From JBDTSW01 sp963807385 (GTDB lineage: Bacteria > Actinomycetota > Thermoleophilia > Solirubrobacterales > 70-9), in the NCBI GenBank assembly GCA_963807385.1, contig CAWEBQ010000003.1:186001-250000 (forward strand): 64,000 nt of DNA. The letters are read 5' to 3'. How positions within the stretch are numbered: the first letter of the stretch is position 1; every line of letters begins with the position of its first letter. Shown here piece by piece: positions 9,237 through 17,980 of the stretch. The notes beneath the pieces are model-generated. The model had not been told where the DNA came from. It saw only the letters and a list, made by a program, of their open reading frames with translations, and ran no database searches. The position numbers and the translations under genes were made by a program.

Positions 9237-10623
9237 TCGACGCGCTCAGCACGCTCGCCGCGTCCTCCGAGCTGCTGCCGGCCCGGAGCCAGATGGCGTT
9301 CACGCTCGGCTTCCACATCATCCTCGCCTCGCTGGGCGTGGCCTTCCCGGCGATGATGCTGATCGCCAACTACATCGGCCTGCGCAAGAACGATCCAGTC
9401 GCGCTGGAGCTCGCGCGGCGCTGGTCGAAGGTGGTGGCGGTGACCTTCGCGGTCGGCGCGGTCACCGGCACCGTGCTCTCGTTCGAGTTCGGCCTGCTCT
9501 GGCCCGAGTTCACCGGTCGCTTCGGCGAGGTCTTCGGGATCCTGTTCGCGATCGAGGGGATCTTCTTCTTCCTCGAGGCGATCTTCATCGCGATCTACAT
9601 CTTCGGCTGGAAGCGCCTGAGCGGCTGGGCCCACTTCTGGACCGGGGTGCCGATCGCGATCTGCGGGATCGGCGGCGCGTTCTCGGTCGTCGCCGTGAAC
9701 GCCTGGATGAACCAGCCGCAGGGCTTCACGCTGGACGCCGACGGCGAGGTCACCGACGTCGAGCCGTTGAAGGTGATCTTCAACGACGCGGTCCCCTACG
9801 AGGTCCCGCACATGATCCTCGCGGCCTACATCGTCTCCGGCTTCATGGTCGCCTCGGTCTACGCGGTCGGGATGCTGCGGGGCCGCCGCGACCGCTACCA
9901 CCGCCTCGGGCTGCTGATCCCGCTCACGGTCGCCGTGCATCGCGACCCCGATCCAGTTCGTGGTCGGCGACACCGCCGCCCGCGCGATCGCCAAGGACCA
10001 GCCGGTCAAGTTCGCGGCGATGGAGTGCGTCGCAGACGACCGCCAGAACGTGACCGAGTACATCGGCGGGGTCTGCACCGACGGACGGGGTCAAGGGCGG
10101 GATCGGGATCCCGGGCCTCGACTCGTTGCTCGTCGGCTTCAGCACCGACACCGAGGTGATCGGGCTCGACTCGGTCCCCGCCGAGGACCGGCCGCCGGCG
10201 AACACGCTGCTCCACCTCGCCTTCGACACCATGGTCGGCATCGGCTCGGCGCTGATCGCGCTCGGGCTCTGGTTCGGCGTCGTCTGGTGGCGAAAGCGCG
10301 ACATCCCGCAGACCAAGTGGTTCCTGCGCGCGGTCGCGGTCTCGGGCGTCGGCCGGCGATCGTCGCGCTCGAGTGCGGGCTGGATCGTGACCGAGGTCGG
10401 GCGCCAGCCCTGGATCGTCTACGAGATCATGCGCACCGAGGACGCGGTGACCGGCGCGAGCGGCGTCTGGGTGACGCTTCATCGCCGTCCTGCTGCTCTA
10501 CGCGGCGCTCGGGGTGACGCACGGTCCTCACGCTGCGCGCGATGGCGCGGCGCTGGCGCGAGGCCGACGGCGAGCCGGTGGACGTCCCGTACGGCCCGCC
10601 GCGCGGCGGAGGCGCCGCGATGA
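9233..10623 (+). pseudogene. cydA: Cytochrome bd ubiquinol oxidase subunit I, frameshifted
   Basis: Homology to CydA runs through three frames. The first part reads FTLGFHIILASLGVAFP (haem His equivalent to E. coli H19) and VPHMILAAYIVSGFM (second haem His). The frame is lost near 9936, continues as ATPIQFVVGDTAARAIAKD, shifts again near 10090 into GIGIPGLDSLLVGFSTDTE, near 10350 into AIVALECG, near 10377 into WIVTEVGRQPWIVYE (the GRQPW signature), and again near 10475 and 10525. The short Q-loop type fits actinobacterial CydA. No ATG suits the true N-terminus: a CTG at 9233, overlapping the MFS stop, gives LIDALSTLAASSELLPARSQMAFTL, whereas ATG 9293 would drop the conserved ARSQ. The likely stop at 10621-10623 overlaps the cydB start. 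Residues are well conserved between lesions, so sequencing error is possible. Confidence 0.85.
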
Positions 10624-11650
10624 GCAAGGCCGACGCGACGGCCGGCGGTCCTCTGGGTCGGGGTCGACGTTCTACGCCGTCTTCGGCGGCGCCGACTTCG
10701 GCGCCGGCTTCTGGGACCTGCTCGCGGGCCGCGCCGAGCGCGGCGAGCGCGCCCGCGCGCCTGATCGACTGGGCGATCGGGCCGGTCTGGGAGGCCAACC
10801 ACGTCTGGCTGATCTTCGTCCTCGTGGTCCTCTGGACCGCGTTCTCCGTCGGCGTTCGCGGCGATCTTCTCCACCCTCTTCATCCCGCTGACGCCTGGCG
10901 GCGCTCGGCATCGTCCTGCGCGGCGCCGGCTTCGCCTTCCGCGAGGTCGGCTCGGACGGGCCGAGCGCAGGCGCCAGGCCGCGCACCTGTTCGCGGTCTC
11001 CTCGGTCCTCACCCCGTTCTTCCTCGGCACGGTCGTCGGGGCGATCGCGTCGGGACGGGTGCCCGACGGGAAACGCCGCGGGCGACCCCGTCTCGAGCTG
11101 GCTCAACCCCGTCTCGGTACTGATCGGCGTCCTGTTCGTCGCCACCGGCGCCTACCTCGCGGCGGTGTTCCTGATCAGCGACGCCCGCCGCGCCGGCGAC
11201 GACGACCTCGAGCGCTACTTCACCTCCCGTGCCCTCGCGGCGGCGATCGGCGCCGGCGTCGTCGCGATGGCCGGCATCATCGTCCTGCGGGCCGACGCCC
11301 GCTACGTCTACGACGGGCTTACGAGCTCGGCGATCCCGCTGGTGGTCGCCTCCGCCCTGTTCGGCCTCGGCGCCCTCGTCCTGCTCCACCGCGGCGCCCG
11401 GCGCGGGGTCCGCGAGCTGGCGGTGGCCGCTGTCGTGGCGGTGATCTGGGGCTGGGGCGTAGCCCAGCACCCCTACCTCCTCCCCACCGACCTCACAATC
11501 GACGCGGGCGCGGGCACGGGCGACACGCTCACGATGGTCCTGATCGTCTTCGCCGCCGCGGTCCTGCTGGTGATCCCCGCCATCCTTCTCCTCTACACGC
11601 TCACCCAGCGCAGCCTGCTGGAGACCGACGAGCACCCGAGCTCCGACTAG
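10620..11650 (+). pseudogene. cydB: Cytochrome bd ubiquinol oxidase subunit II, frameshifted
   Basis: The ATG at 10620 overlaps the cydA stop. CydB homology is split over all three frames. AVLWVGV, FYAVFGGADFGAGFWDLLAG, WAIGPVWEANHVWLIFVLV, AAIFSTLFIPLT, LGIVLRGAGFAFREV and HLFAVSSVLTPFFLGTVVG are each in a different frame from their neighbour. From about 11070 the frame is intact to the stop at 11650 (SSWLNPVSVLIGVLFVATG, then several membrane helices). At least six shifts lie between 10645 and 11075. FGGADFGAGFWDL and GPVWEANHVWLI are CydB hallmarks. The partner of CydA in quinol-dependent O2 reduction. Whether the chromosome really carries a broken copy or the read quality failed here cannot be decided from the sequence alone. 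Confidence 0.85.
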
Positions 11651-11676
11651 CGCGCCGGGCCGCGCCCGGACCAGCC

Positions 11677-11734
11677 GCCGAGCCGACTTTCCACGTCTGC
11701 ACACCACAGACGTGCCCTGGCGTGGAAACTCGGC
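11677..11734. terminator. Nested inverted repeat between convergent genes, probable bidirectional terminator
   Basis: An inner stem of ACGTCTG (11693-11699) and CAGACGT (11707-11713) closes a 7-nt loop. Outer arms GCCGAG (11677-11682) plus TTTCCACG (11688-11695) pair with CGTGGAAA (11721-11728) plus CTCGGC (11729-11734). The inner and outer helices share three bases, so the two folds partly exclude each other. It lies between the end of cydB (+) and the end of the Zn dehydrogenase (-). There is no long U run. Confidence 0.5.
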
Positions 11735-11738
11735 CGGG

Positions 11739-12920
11739 TCAGGTTGTGCCGGATGAGGCGGGAAGCCGTGCCGGGCTGCGGGGGTCGATCAGGATCTTGG
11801 CGTGAGCCTCGGGATCGCCGAGCGCGTCGAAGGCCCCCTCGACGCCCGGCAGCCCGACGGTTGCCGTGACCAGCGGGGCGGCGTTTACCTTGCCGTCCGC
11901 GAGCATGTTGAGCGTGTCGCGGAACTCGACCGGCGTGTAACCGATCACAAAGCGCAGGTCGATCTCCTTGTTGATGGCCATCGCCGGGCGGATCGCGTCC
12001 GTCTCCATGCACACGCCGACCACCACGACGCGCGAGAAGAACGGCGCGCTAGCGATCACGCCGTCGATGATCCCCGGGACGCCGACGCACTCGAAGATCA
12101 CCGGCCGCTTCGGGCCGGCGCCGAGGCGCTCCGCGGTGCGCCACACGTGGTGCCACGGCACGGGCAGCCGCCGCAGCTTCTCCATCGTCTCCACCGCCAG
12201 GCCGGCGGCGTCCGGGAAGGTGCGCAGATGCTTGCTGTCCGCGGCCGCGTCGTAGGGGGAATCCTCGCCTGGGTCCACCACGACGTCGGCGCCGCAGGCT
12301 AGGGCCAGGTCCCGCCGGCCCGGGGAGAAGTCGCTTGCGACGACCCGGCGGACGCCCTGGGCCTTCAGCATGCAGATCACCGCCAGGCCCACCGGCCCGC
12401 AGCCGATCACGATCGCGACGTCGCCTTTCTTGATCTCGGCGCGCCGGACGGCGTGGTAACCGATGGCCATCGGCTCGGTGAGCACCCCCACCTCCGGCGA
12501 GAGCCCGTTCGGGAGCGCGAACATCAGCGACTCCTCGACGAGGACCTGCTCGGCGTAGGCACCCGGCGCGTCGACCGAGAGGCCGATCGCGTGCATCTGC
12601 GAGCCGGCCCGGCGCAAGGGCAGGGCGACGACCGGCGTCCCCGGCTTCAGCTTCTTGCGGGTCCCGGTCCCGAACTCGACCGCCTCGCCACAGAACTCGT
12701 GGCCCAGCACAACCCGCTGGTCGGAGCGCATGAAGCCGTCGTAGCCCGCCTCGGCCGCCACGTCGGCAGCAACGTCGGCGTGATGGCGGGCGTGGAGGTC
12801 GGAGCCGCAGATCCCGCAGCGACGCACGTCGAGGAGGACCTGGCCCTCTTCGGGTTCCGGCGCCGGGACATCGGCGACCCCGAGCTCGGCGTTCTCGCAG
12901 ACGACGGCCTTCATCCGCAC
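11739..12920 (-). CDS. Zinc-binding medium-chain alcohol dehydrogenase family protein
   Basis: A 393-residue cytosolic NAD(P)-dependent dehydrogenase of the MDR superfamily. The N-terminal GroES-like domain has the catalytic zinc motif RRCGICGSDLH (C35, C38) and VLGHEFCGE near residue 72. The Rossmann domain has VIGCGPVGLAVICML near 170-184, followed by VVASDFSPGRRDLAL for the cofactor ribose. Insertions at residues 44-60 (HARHHADVAADVAAEAGYDG) and 205-245 are longer than in classical ADHs and resemble a subgroup I know only as uncharacterised actinobacterial 'zinc-binding dehydrogenase'. The structural four-cysteine lobe is not evident. The gene is convergent with cydB and has no obvious operon partner. 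Substrate unknown. Confidence 0.88.
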   Translation of the reverse strand: MRMKAVVCENAELGVADVPAPEPEEGQVLLDVRRCGICGSDLHARHHADVAADVAAEAGYDGFMRSDQRVVLGHEFCGEAVEFGTGTRKKLKPGTPVVALPLRRAGSQMHAIGLSVDAPGAYAEQVLVEESLMFALPNGLSPEVGVLTEPMAIGYHAVRRAEIKKGDVAIVIGCGPVGLAVICMLKAQGVRRVVASDFSPGRRDLALACGADVVVDPGEDSPYDAAADSKHLRTFPDAAGLAVETMEKLRRLPVPWHHVWRTAERLGAGPKRPVIFECVGVPGIIDGVIASAPFFSRVVVVGVCMETDAIRPAMAINKEIDLRFVIGYTPVEFRDTLNMLADGKVNAAPLVTATVGLPGVEGAFDALGDPEAHAKILIDPRSPARLPASSGTT

Positions 12921-12947
12921 GTAAGCCGCTTCCGACGCGCGACGCGC

Positions 12948-14297
12948 CTACCGGGGCGGCGCGGGGGTGATCCAGTCCGCGGGCGCGAGGCCGCGCGGGA
13001 CCGCCGACAGATCGCGGGTGGGATCGACCAGGAGGCGCCCTGGGCGCTCGTTGAGGACGACGGGCGCCCGGACGCGAATCTCGACGTCATGGCCCAGCTC
13101 CCTCTCGCGCTCGCCGAGCCGGTGGGCCAGCTGCAACAGCATGTCGGGCTGGGTCGACGCGACGATGTGCTGGCGGGGGGTGATCAGGTGGGAGATACGC
13201 AACTCTCGCCGCGCGCCGCTGGCGCGATCGACGGCGAAGAAGGTCGCCAGGCCGTCCTTCTGCCGAAGCTTCATGTGCCATGAGAATCGGTGCCCCTCCT
13301 CGCTCCAGTGGACCAGGCCCGGGTAGAGATGGTGCCGCAGCGGGACGAGTACCTGCACCGCAACGTACAGGGCGAGCAACGAAACGAGCAGGACGCCAGC
13401 TCGACCCGCGGTGGGGGCCGGGAACCCAGCCCCCCCGGGCGGCGGGATGGGCCGGGAGCGTCCGAGGCGAGCGGCGAAGCGGCGAGGCCAGCCGGGGTCG
13501 AAGAAGATCGTCGAGGCGGCGATCATCATCGGCGGGAAGATCCCGATGTCGAAGATCACCCAGTTGGTCAGGTTGAACGCCAGCACGAGCACGAACGCGA
13601 GCGGGCGTGTGCGCCGCCACAGGAGCAGCGGCACGATCGCCAGGTCGTAGATCGCGCCGCCCCAGCTGAAGAGGAGGCCGGCTGGATCGTTGGCCAGCAG
13701 CGGGCCGACGAGCCACAGATCAGATTGCCCGGCCAGCCAGTCGCTCATCGGATCCCCTGCTAGCCAGTCGCTGCCGAGCTTGGCGATGCCCCCGTAGAGG
13801 TAGATGACCCCGACCTGGAAGCGCAGGATCCAAACCGACCAGGTGGGGACGACCTGCGGGCGCTCCGGACGCCGGTGGCCGGCGATCGAGAAGGCGCCGT
13901 CCGCGGGGACCACCGCCAGCAGGAAGAGCAGGAGGATCGCTGCGTAAAAGTGGTTCAGGTACTCGGCCTGCTCGAGCAGGAAGACGTAGGCGAACCCGAC
14001 CGCAAGGAGCGGCGCGACGATCCGGTGGGCGACCCCGGCCGCCAGCGCCATGCCGAGTACCGCGAGGGCGCCGAAGTGCACGTAGAGCCAGGGCTCGGGC
14101 CAGGGCTGGACCCAGCCGAACCCGTAATAGGTGAAGTGGAAGGAGGGATCGAGGAACGCGCGGGCGATCTCGTCGCTGGCCAGGTAGTTGAGCGCCTCGA
14201 CGGTGATCAGCAGGCCCAGCGCGATGCGAACAACGGCCACCGAGGCGCCGTCCACCGGCTCCCGCAGTCGTCGCGTCAGCCGTTCGGTGGGGCCCAT
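12948..14297 (-). CDS. HTTM-domain protein, vitamin K-dependent gamma-carboxylase-like
   Basis: About 449 residues from the ATG at 14297 (MGPTERLTRRLREP); an upstream ATG at 14357 would add 20 unconvincing residues, and AGGGAT lies about 10 bases before 14297. Multi-helix membrane domain (HTTM) with family hallmarks: FTYYGFGWVQPWPEP, IYLYGGIAKLGSDWLAGDPM, LTNWVIFDIGIFPPMM, and LVPLRHHLYPGLVHWSEEG followed by RFSWHMKLR. The C-terminal soluble part (about 330-449) holds VLNERPGRLLVDPTRDL. These match prokaryotic homologues of the vitamin K-dependent gamma-glutamyl carboxylase. The bacterial function is unknown and a carboxylase role is not established. It is divergent from a DUF3179 lipoprotein. 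Confidence 0.85.
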   Translation of the reverse strand: MGPTERLTRRLREPVDGASVAVVRIALGLLITVEALNYLASDEIARAFLDPSFHFTYYGFGWVQPWPEPWLYVHFGALAVLGMALAAGVAHRIVAPLLAVGFAYVFLLEQAEYLNHFYAAILLLFLLAVVPADGAFSIAGHRRPERPQVVPTWSVWILRFQVGVIYLYGGIAKLGSDWLAGDPMSDWLAGQSDLWLVGPLLANDPAGLLFSWGGAIYDLAIVPLLLWRRTRPLAFVLVLAFNLTNWVIFDIGIFPPMMIAASTIFFDPGWPRRFAARLGRSRPIPPPGGAGFPAPTAGRAGVLLVSLLALYVAVQVLVPLRHHLYPGLVHWSEEGHRFSWHMKLRQKDGLATFFAVDRASGARRELRISHLITPRQHIVASTQPDMLLQLAHRLGERERELGHDVEIRVRAPVVLNERPGRLLVDPTRDLSAVPRGLAPADWITPAPPR

Positions 14298-14401
14298 GGA
14301 CCGACTATCCCTACCCACCCGCCCATCATGCCCGACCGGAGGCGCGGCGCCCCTCATGGCAGGTGAGGAACCGGAAGCCCTCTCCTGGGAGAATCGGTTC
14401 C

Positions 14402-15790
14402 ATGCGGCGCCTTGTGCTGGCGGCCTCGGTCGCGATCCTTTGCGGTTCCGGCTGTTCGGGCGAGGACTCGTCTACCCCGGGGCCGAGCGGGACGGGCACC
14501 CGGACGACCGCCGAGGGCGGCTTCGGCGCCCCGCCCGCGGTTCCTGACGAGCCGCTCGAGAGCGACGTTGACGCGGCCCTGGGCGAGCTGACCCAGGCGA
14601 CCCGGACGGGGGTGGTCGACGGCGACGCGCTGGCGACGGTCGCCGCCTCGGACGACGCGCGCCTGGCCTGGCTGGTCTCTGACGTGCTGCGGTTCGCGGC
14701 CACCGCCGAGGACGAGGCCGCCCTGCTCGCGGCGTTCGAGGAGCTGACCGGCACCGAGGTCGCCTCCGGCCCGAACCTCCAGAAGAGCTCCTGGCAGTCG
14801 CTCACCGACCATCTGATCGCCTGGGACCTGCCGGCTCCGCCCGGCTACCGCGAGCGCAAGCGGGAGCTCTTCGTTGCGGTCGAGCCGGGGTGGGCGCCCT
14901 TCTTCGACGACGCCGACTCCGGCATCGACTGGCGACTGGTCTCGTGGGGTGGGGTCTCGATCGACGACCGGCCGGAGGGCGCGCGCGGCGGCTGCACTCA
15001 CGGGTGCATCCCGGCCCTCGACGATCCCGAGCTCACGGACGCGGCGGGCGGCGAGTGGTACCCGGACAACCGGATCGTCTTCGGCGTCGTCGTCGGCGCA
15101 GAGGCGGTTGCGTTCCCGAAGAACGTGATGGAGGTTCACGAGATGGTCAACATCACCATCGGCGGTCGGCGGATCGGGATGCCCTACTGCACGCTTTGCG
15201 GGTCGGCCCAGGCCTACTTCCTCGACGAGGTCCCGGATGGGGCCGAGCCCGTACTGCGCACCTCGGGGCTCCTCTCCCGCTCGAACAAGGTGATGTACGA
15301 CCTTCACACCCGCTCGGTCTTCGACACCTTCACCGGGCGGGCGCTCTCAGGCCCCCTGCGCAAGGCCGGGGTCACCCTCCCCCAGACCACGGTCGTCGCA
15401 AGCCCATGGGGAGAGTGGAAGCGGGCCCACCCCCGGACACGGATCGTTGCCCAATCCGACGACGGCGCCTATCCGCTTGACCCGCTCGGCGGGCGCGACG
15501 ACAACGGCCCGATCTTCCCGATCGGCGACGCCGACGGGCGCCTTCCGGTCCAGGAAGAGGTGGTCGGCGTGATCGCCCCGGACGGGCAGGCGATCGCGTT
15601 CCCGGTCGCGGATGCGCTGGCGACGGTCGCCGACGGGGAGCGGGTCATAGCGGCCGGGGTCGAACTGCGCGCCGACGGCGGGGGCCTGCGGGCCAGCACG
15701 GCGTCCGGGAGGGAGCTGCCCTCCCACCAGGCGTTCTGGTTCGCCTGGAGCCAATTCAACCCGCAGACCAGAGTCTGGACGCGCGGCTGA
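14402..15790 (+). CDS. DUF3179 domain-containing secreted lipoprotein
   Basis: A 462-residue protein from ATG 14402. It has a lipoprotein signal peptide (LVLAASVAILCGSGC, lipobox cysteine near residue 18) and a Ser/Thr/Gly-rich linker. The main domain (about residues 200-450) is DUF3179, seen in DNRIVFGVVVGAEAVAFPKN, GMPYCTLCGSAQAYF, SNKVMYDLHTRSVFD and LPQTTVVASPWGEWKRAHP. The two-cysteine PYCTLCGSA motif is characteristic and may bind metal or form a disulfide, but no activity is known for the family. The lipid anchor places it on the outer face of the membrane. It is divergent from the HTTM carboxylase-like gene with a 104-nt gap. Confidence 0.88.
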   Translation: MRRLVLAASVAILCGSGCSGEDSSTPGPSGTGTRTTAEGGFGAPPAVPDEPLESDVDAALGELTQATRTGVVDGDALATVAASDDARLAWLVSDVLRFAATAEDEAALLAAFEELTGTEVASGPNLQKSSWQSLTDHLIAWDLPAPPGYRERKRELFVAVEPGWAPFFDDADSGIDWRLVSWGGVSIDDRPEGARGGCTHGCIPALDDPELTDAAGGEWYPDNRIVFGVVVGAEAVAFPKNVMEVHEMVNITIGGRRIGMPYCTLCGSAQAYFLDEVPDGAEPVLRTSGLLSRSNKVMYDLHTRSVFDTFTGRALSGPLRKAGVTLPQTTVVASPWGEWKRAHPRTRIVAQSDDGAYPLDPLGGRDDNGPIFPIGDADGRLPVQEEVVGVIAPDGQAIAFPVADALATVADGERVIAAGVELRADGGGLRASTASGRELPSHQAFWFAWSQFNPQTRVWTRG

Positions 15791-15830
15791 TCGCCTCCGG
15801 GCGTGAGGCCTGGGCATAGGCTGTCGCCGA

Positions 15831-16562
15831 GTGGATAACGCCGAGGCGCACCGCTTCGCCCGCGAGCAGGGCACCAGCAGGCCGGTCGTGGCCGCCGTCA
15901 AGGGCGTAGCGATCCCGTACATGAAGCTGCTCTATGCGCTCAAGATCGACGGCGCCGAGAACATCCCAGCCACCGGCCCGGTGATCATCGCGCCGAACCA
16001 CAAGAGCTTCTGGGATGCGTTCTTCGTCGCCGCCGCGACCAAGCGCCCGATCCGCTTCATGGGCAAGTCCGAGCTCTTCGAGGGACGCGGGGGCAAGATG
16101 CTGATCAGGCTCGGCGCCTTCCCGGTGCGGCGCGGGTCCTCCGACGCGGAGGCGATCGAGACCGCCCGAGAGATCCTCCGCGGCGGCGGCCTGCTGGCGC
16201 TGTTTCCCGAGGGGACCCGCATCCGCGACCCGATCGAGCTCGGCAAGCCGCACAAGGGCGCCGCGCGCCTCGCGCTCGAGACCGGGGCGACGATCGTGCC
16301 CGCCGCGATCACCGGGACCGAGCGGCTCTTCGCAGGCCCCCTCCCCCGGCCCGGCCGGGTTCGCGTCTCCTTCGGTCTGCCCATTTCCGTCGAGGCCGCC
16401 GAGCCGAGCCCGGAGGCGGCGGGGGAGCTGCTCGAGGGCCGGGTCTGGCCCGAGGTCGAGCGCGAGCGCGAGCGCCTGCTCTCCCATCCCGGCGTGATCG
16501 CCGCCGGCATCGCGGCGCTCGGCATCGGCGCGGGCGTCGCCGCCAGGCGCCGGCGGCGCTAG
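15831..16562 (+). CDS. plsC: 1-acyl-sn-glycerol-3-phosphate acyltransferase (PlsC family)
   Basis: A 243-residue membrane-associated acyltransferase that makes phosphatidic acid from lysophosphatidic acid and acyl-CoA or acyl-ACP. It starts at a GTG (15831). The catalytic HX4D motif is NHKSFWD near residues 55-61. A second block, MGKSELFEG, and a third, FPEGTRIRD near 124-132, fit the family, as does PAAITGTERLF. A hydrophobic C-terminal helix (about 222-238) ends in an Arg-rich tail. It is convergent with the fatty-acid desaturase gene, with only 3 nt between the stops. Confidence 0.9.
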   Translation: MDNAEAHRFAREQGTSRPVVAAVKGVAIPYMKLLYALKIDGAENIPATGPVIIAPNHKSFWDAFFVAAATKRPIRFMGKSELFEGRGGKMLIRLGAFPVRRGSSDAEAIETAREILRGGGLLALFPEGTRIRDPIELGKPHKGAARLALETGATIVPAAITGTERLFAGPLPRPGRVRVSFGLPISVEAAEPSPEAAGELLEGRVWPEVERERERLLSHPGVIAAGIAALGIGAGVAARRRRR

Positions 16563-16565
16563 TCG

Positions 16566-17606
16566 TCAGTTCGCGGCGAGGGTCTCGCGGCGGCCGGGCG
16601 ATCCCTGGCGCGAGGGAGCACGCCGCGGCGGGAAGCGAACGAGGGTGCGCGTTTCCTCATCCCACAGCTTCAGCCGAAAGCACTCGACGCTGCCGCAGAT
16701 CGTGACGACCGGGGTCCGCGCGAACATCGGCTGCTCGTCGTGCGCGGCGCGCAGGTGGTAGTTCGGGACCCTCGCGCTCAGGTGGTGCACGTGGTGGTAG
16801 TTGGCGTTGCCGACCGCCCAGGCGAGCGGGCGCGGGAGCGCTAGGAACGAGCTTCCCTTAAGCGCCGCGAGCTCGAACTGCCAGTCGCCGGAGGCCTGGT
16901 AGTAGGTCTCCTCGTACTGGTGCTGGATATAGAGCATCCAGCCGGCGACGGCGCCGCCGGCCACCAGGGTTGTCCCCTGCATGAGCAGGTAAGTGGACCA
17001 TCCCAGTGCAGCGCTCCAGCCGATCACCCATGCGACGAGCGCGAGGTTGGTGACGGCGACGCTCAGGAGGATCCGCCTGCTCATGCCGCGCTGCGGGAAG
17101 CGGCGGTCGATCAGAAAGACAAGCGTCGGGCCGACGAGCAGCATCAGCAGAGGGTTGCGGTAGGCGCGGTAGCCGAGCCGGCGCAGCCGGGGCGCCTTCT
17201 CATACTCGGCAGCGGTCATCGTGTAGATCTCGCCCGGCCCGCGCGCGTCGAGATTCCCGGTGTTGGCGTGGTGGAGGCTGTGCTGGCGCTGCCACCAGCG
17301 GTAGGGCGTGAACAGGAGGAAGCCCAGGAGGTAACCCCAGCGGGCGTTGACCGCGCGCGAGGGGAACATCGAGTTGTGGGTCAGGTCATGAAAGAGCGAG
17401 TACATCCGGACCAGGAACACCGTCGCGACCAACCCCAGGCCGGCCGCCAGCCAGGCCTCCGGCCGAATCGCGGCGGCGAGGATCCAGACGGCAAGGTAGG
17501 GCACGACGACGCCGGCGATCTGCATCAGGCTGCGCCGCCTATCGACCTCGAGATACGGGGCGAGGTCCTGCTTCCAGCTGTTTCGGCGGGGGGTGGATTC
17601 GGTCAT
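16566..17606 (-). CDS. Membrane fatty-acid desaturase
   Basis: 346 residues from the ATG at 17606 (MTESTPRRNSWKQDLAPYL); longer open frame upstream looks non-coding. The three histidine boxes of the acyl-lipid desaturase family are HDLTHN near residue 72, HSLHH near 108 and HHVHH near 270, separated by paired hydrophobic segments as expected for a di-iron integral-membrane enzyme. The order and spacing fit FADS/DesA-type desaturases that introduce a double bond into membrane lipid acyl chains. SLHHANTGNLD and YIQHQYEETYYQ are typical of the family. The neighbouring convergent plsC gene is also in lipid synthesis. Regiospecificity cannot be told from sequence. Confidence 0.9.
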   Translation of the reverse strand: MTESTPRRNSWKQDLAPYLEVDRRRSLMQIAGVVVPYLAVWILAAAIRPEAWLAAGLGLVATVFLVRMYSLFHDLTHNSMFPSRAVNARWGYLLGFLLFTPYRWWQRQHSLHHANTGNLDARGPGEIYTMTAAEYEKAPRLRRLGYRAYRNPLLMLLVGPTLVFLIDRRFPQRGMSRRILLSVAVTNLALVAWVIGWSAALGWSTYLLMQGTTLVAGGAVAGWMLYIQHQYEETYYQASGDWQFELAALKGSSFLALPRPLAWAVGNANYHHVHHLSARVPNYHLRAAHDEQPMFARTPVVTICGSVECFRLKLWDEETRTLVRFPPRRAPSRQGSPGRRETLAAN

Positions 17607-17616
17607 TACGCAGGGC

Positions 17617-17928
17617 TCACGGTGGGGTACGGCCTTGGACATCACTGCGTCCCCTGCGCCAATCCGGATCACTCCGCGCCGCCGATCGCGAAAGCAGCCT
17701 CGTCAGCTGTATCACCGTCATCGCTGTCACCGCGATCACCGCCAGCATGTTCGCGGGGATACCCACGTCGCCGAGACCGTCGAGCGCGCCGACCAGGCCG
17801 TCAGCCGCCTGACCGGCCAGACTGGTCGTCTCGATCGCAGCACCGACTCCGAAAGCCGCAGCGATCAGCACGATGACGTCCAGGTCGATGTCGTTGCGAG
17901 CCTCGCCGAAGGTGAGGATCCGAGTCAT
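17617..17928 (-). pseudogene. Remnant of an SLC13/DASS-type anion permease
   Basis: A 103-codon open frame whose first half reads like the interior of a divalent-anion/sodium symporter: LTFGEARNDIDLDVIVLIAAAFGVGAAIE, followed by an IPANMLAVIAVTAMTVI helix and an LTRLLSRSAA stretch. The last resembles the family's LTELxSNNAAA motif. The stretch before the ATG and after residue 85 does not continue the homology, so only about one sixth of the gene remains. No promoter or ribosome site is evident. The family call is from memory of the consensus and is moderate. Confidence 0.5.
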
Positions 17929-17980
17929 CCCCCCAGAATGCAGGGGAAGATCACGTCACCCCCGCCGTGTGGAAGCCCTA

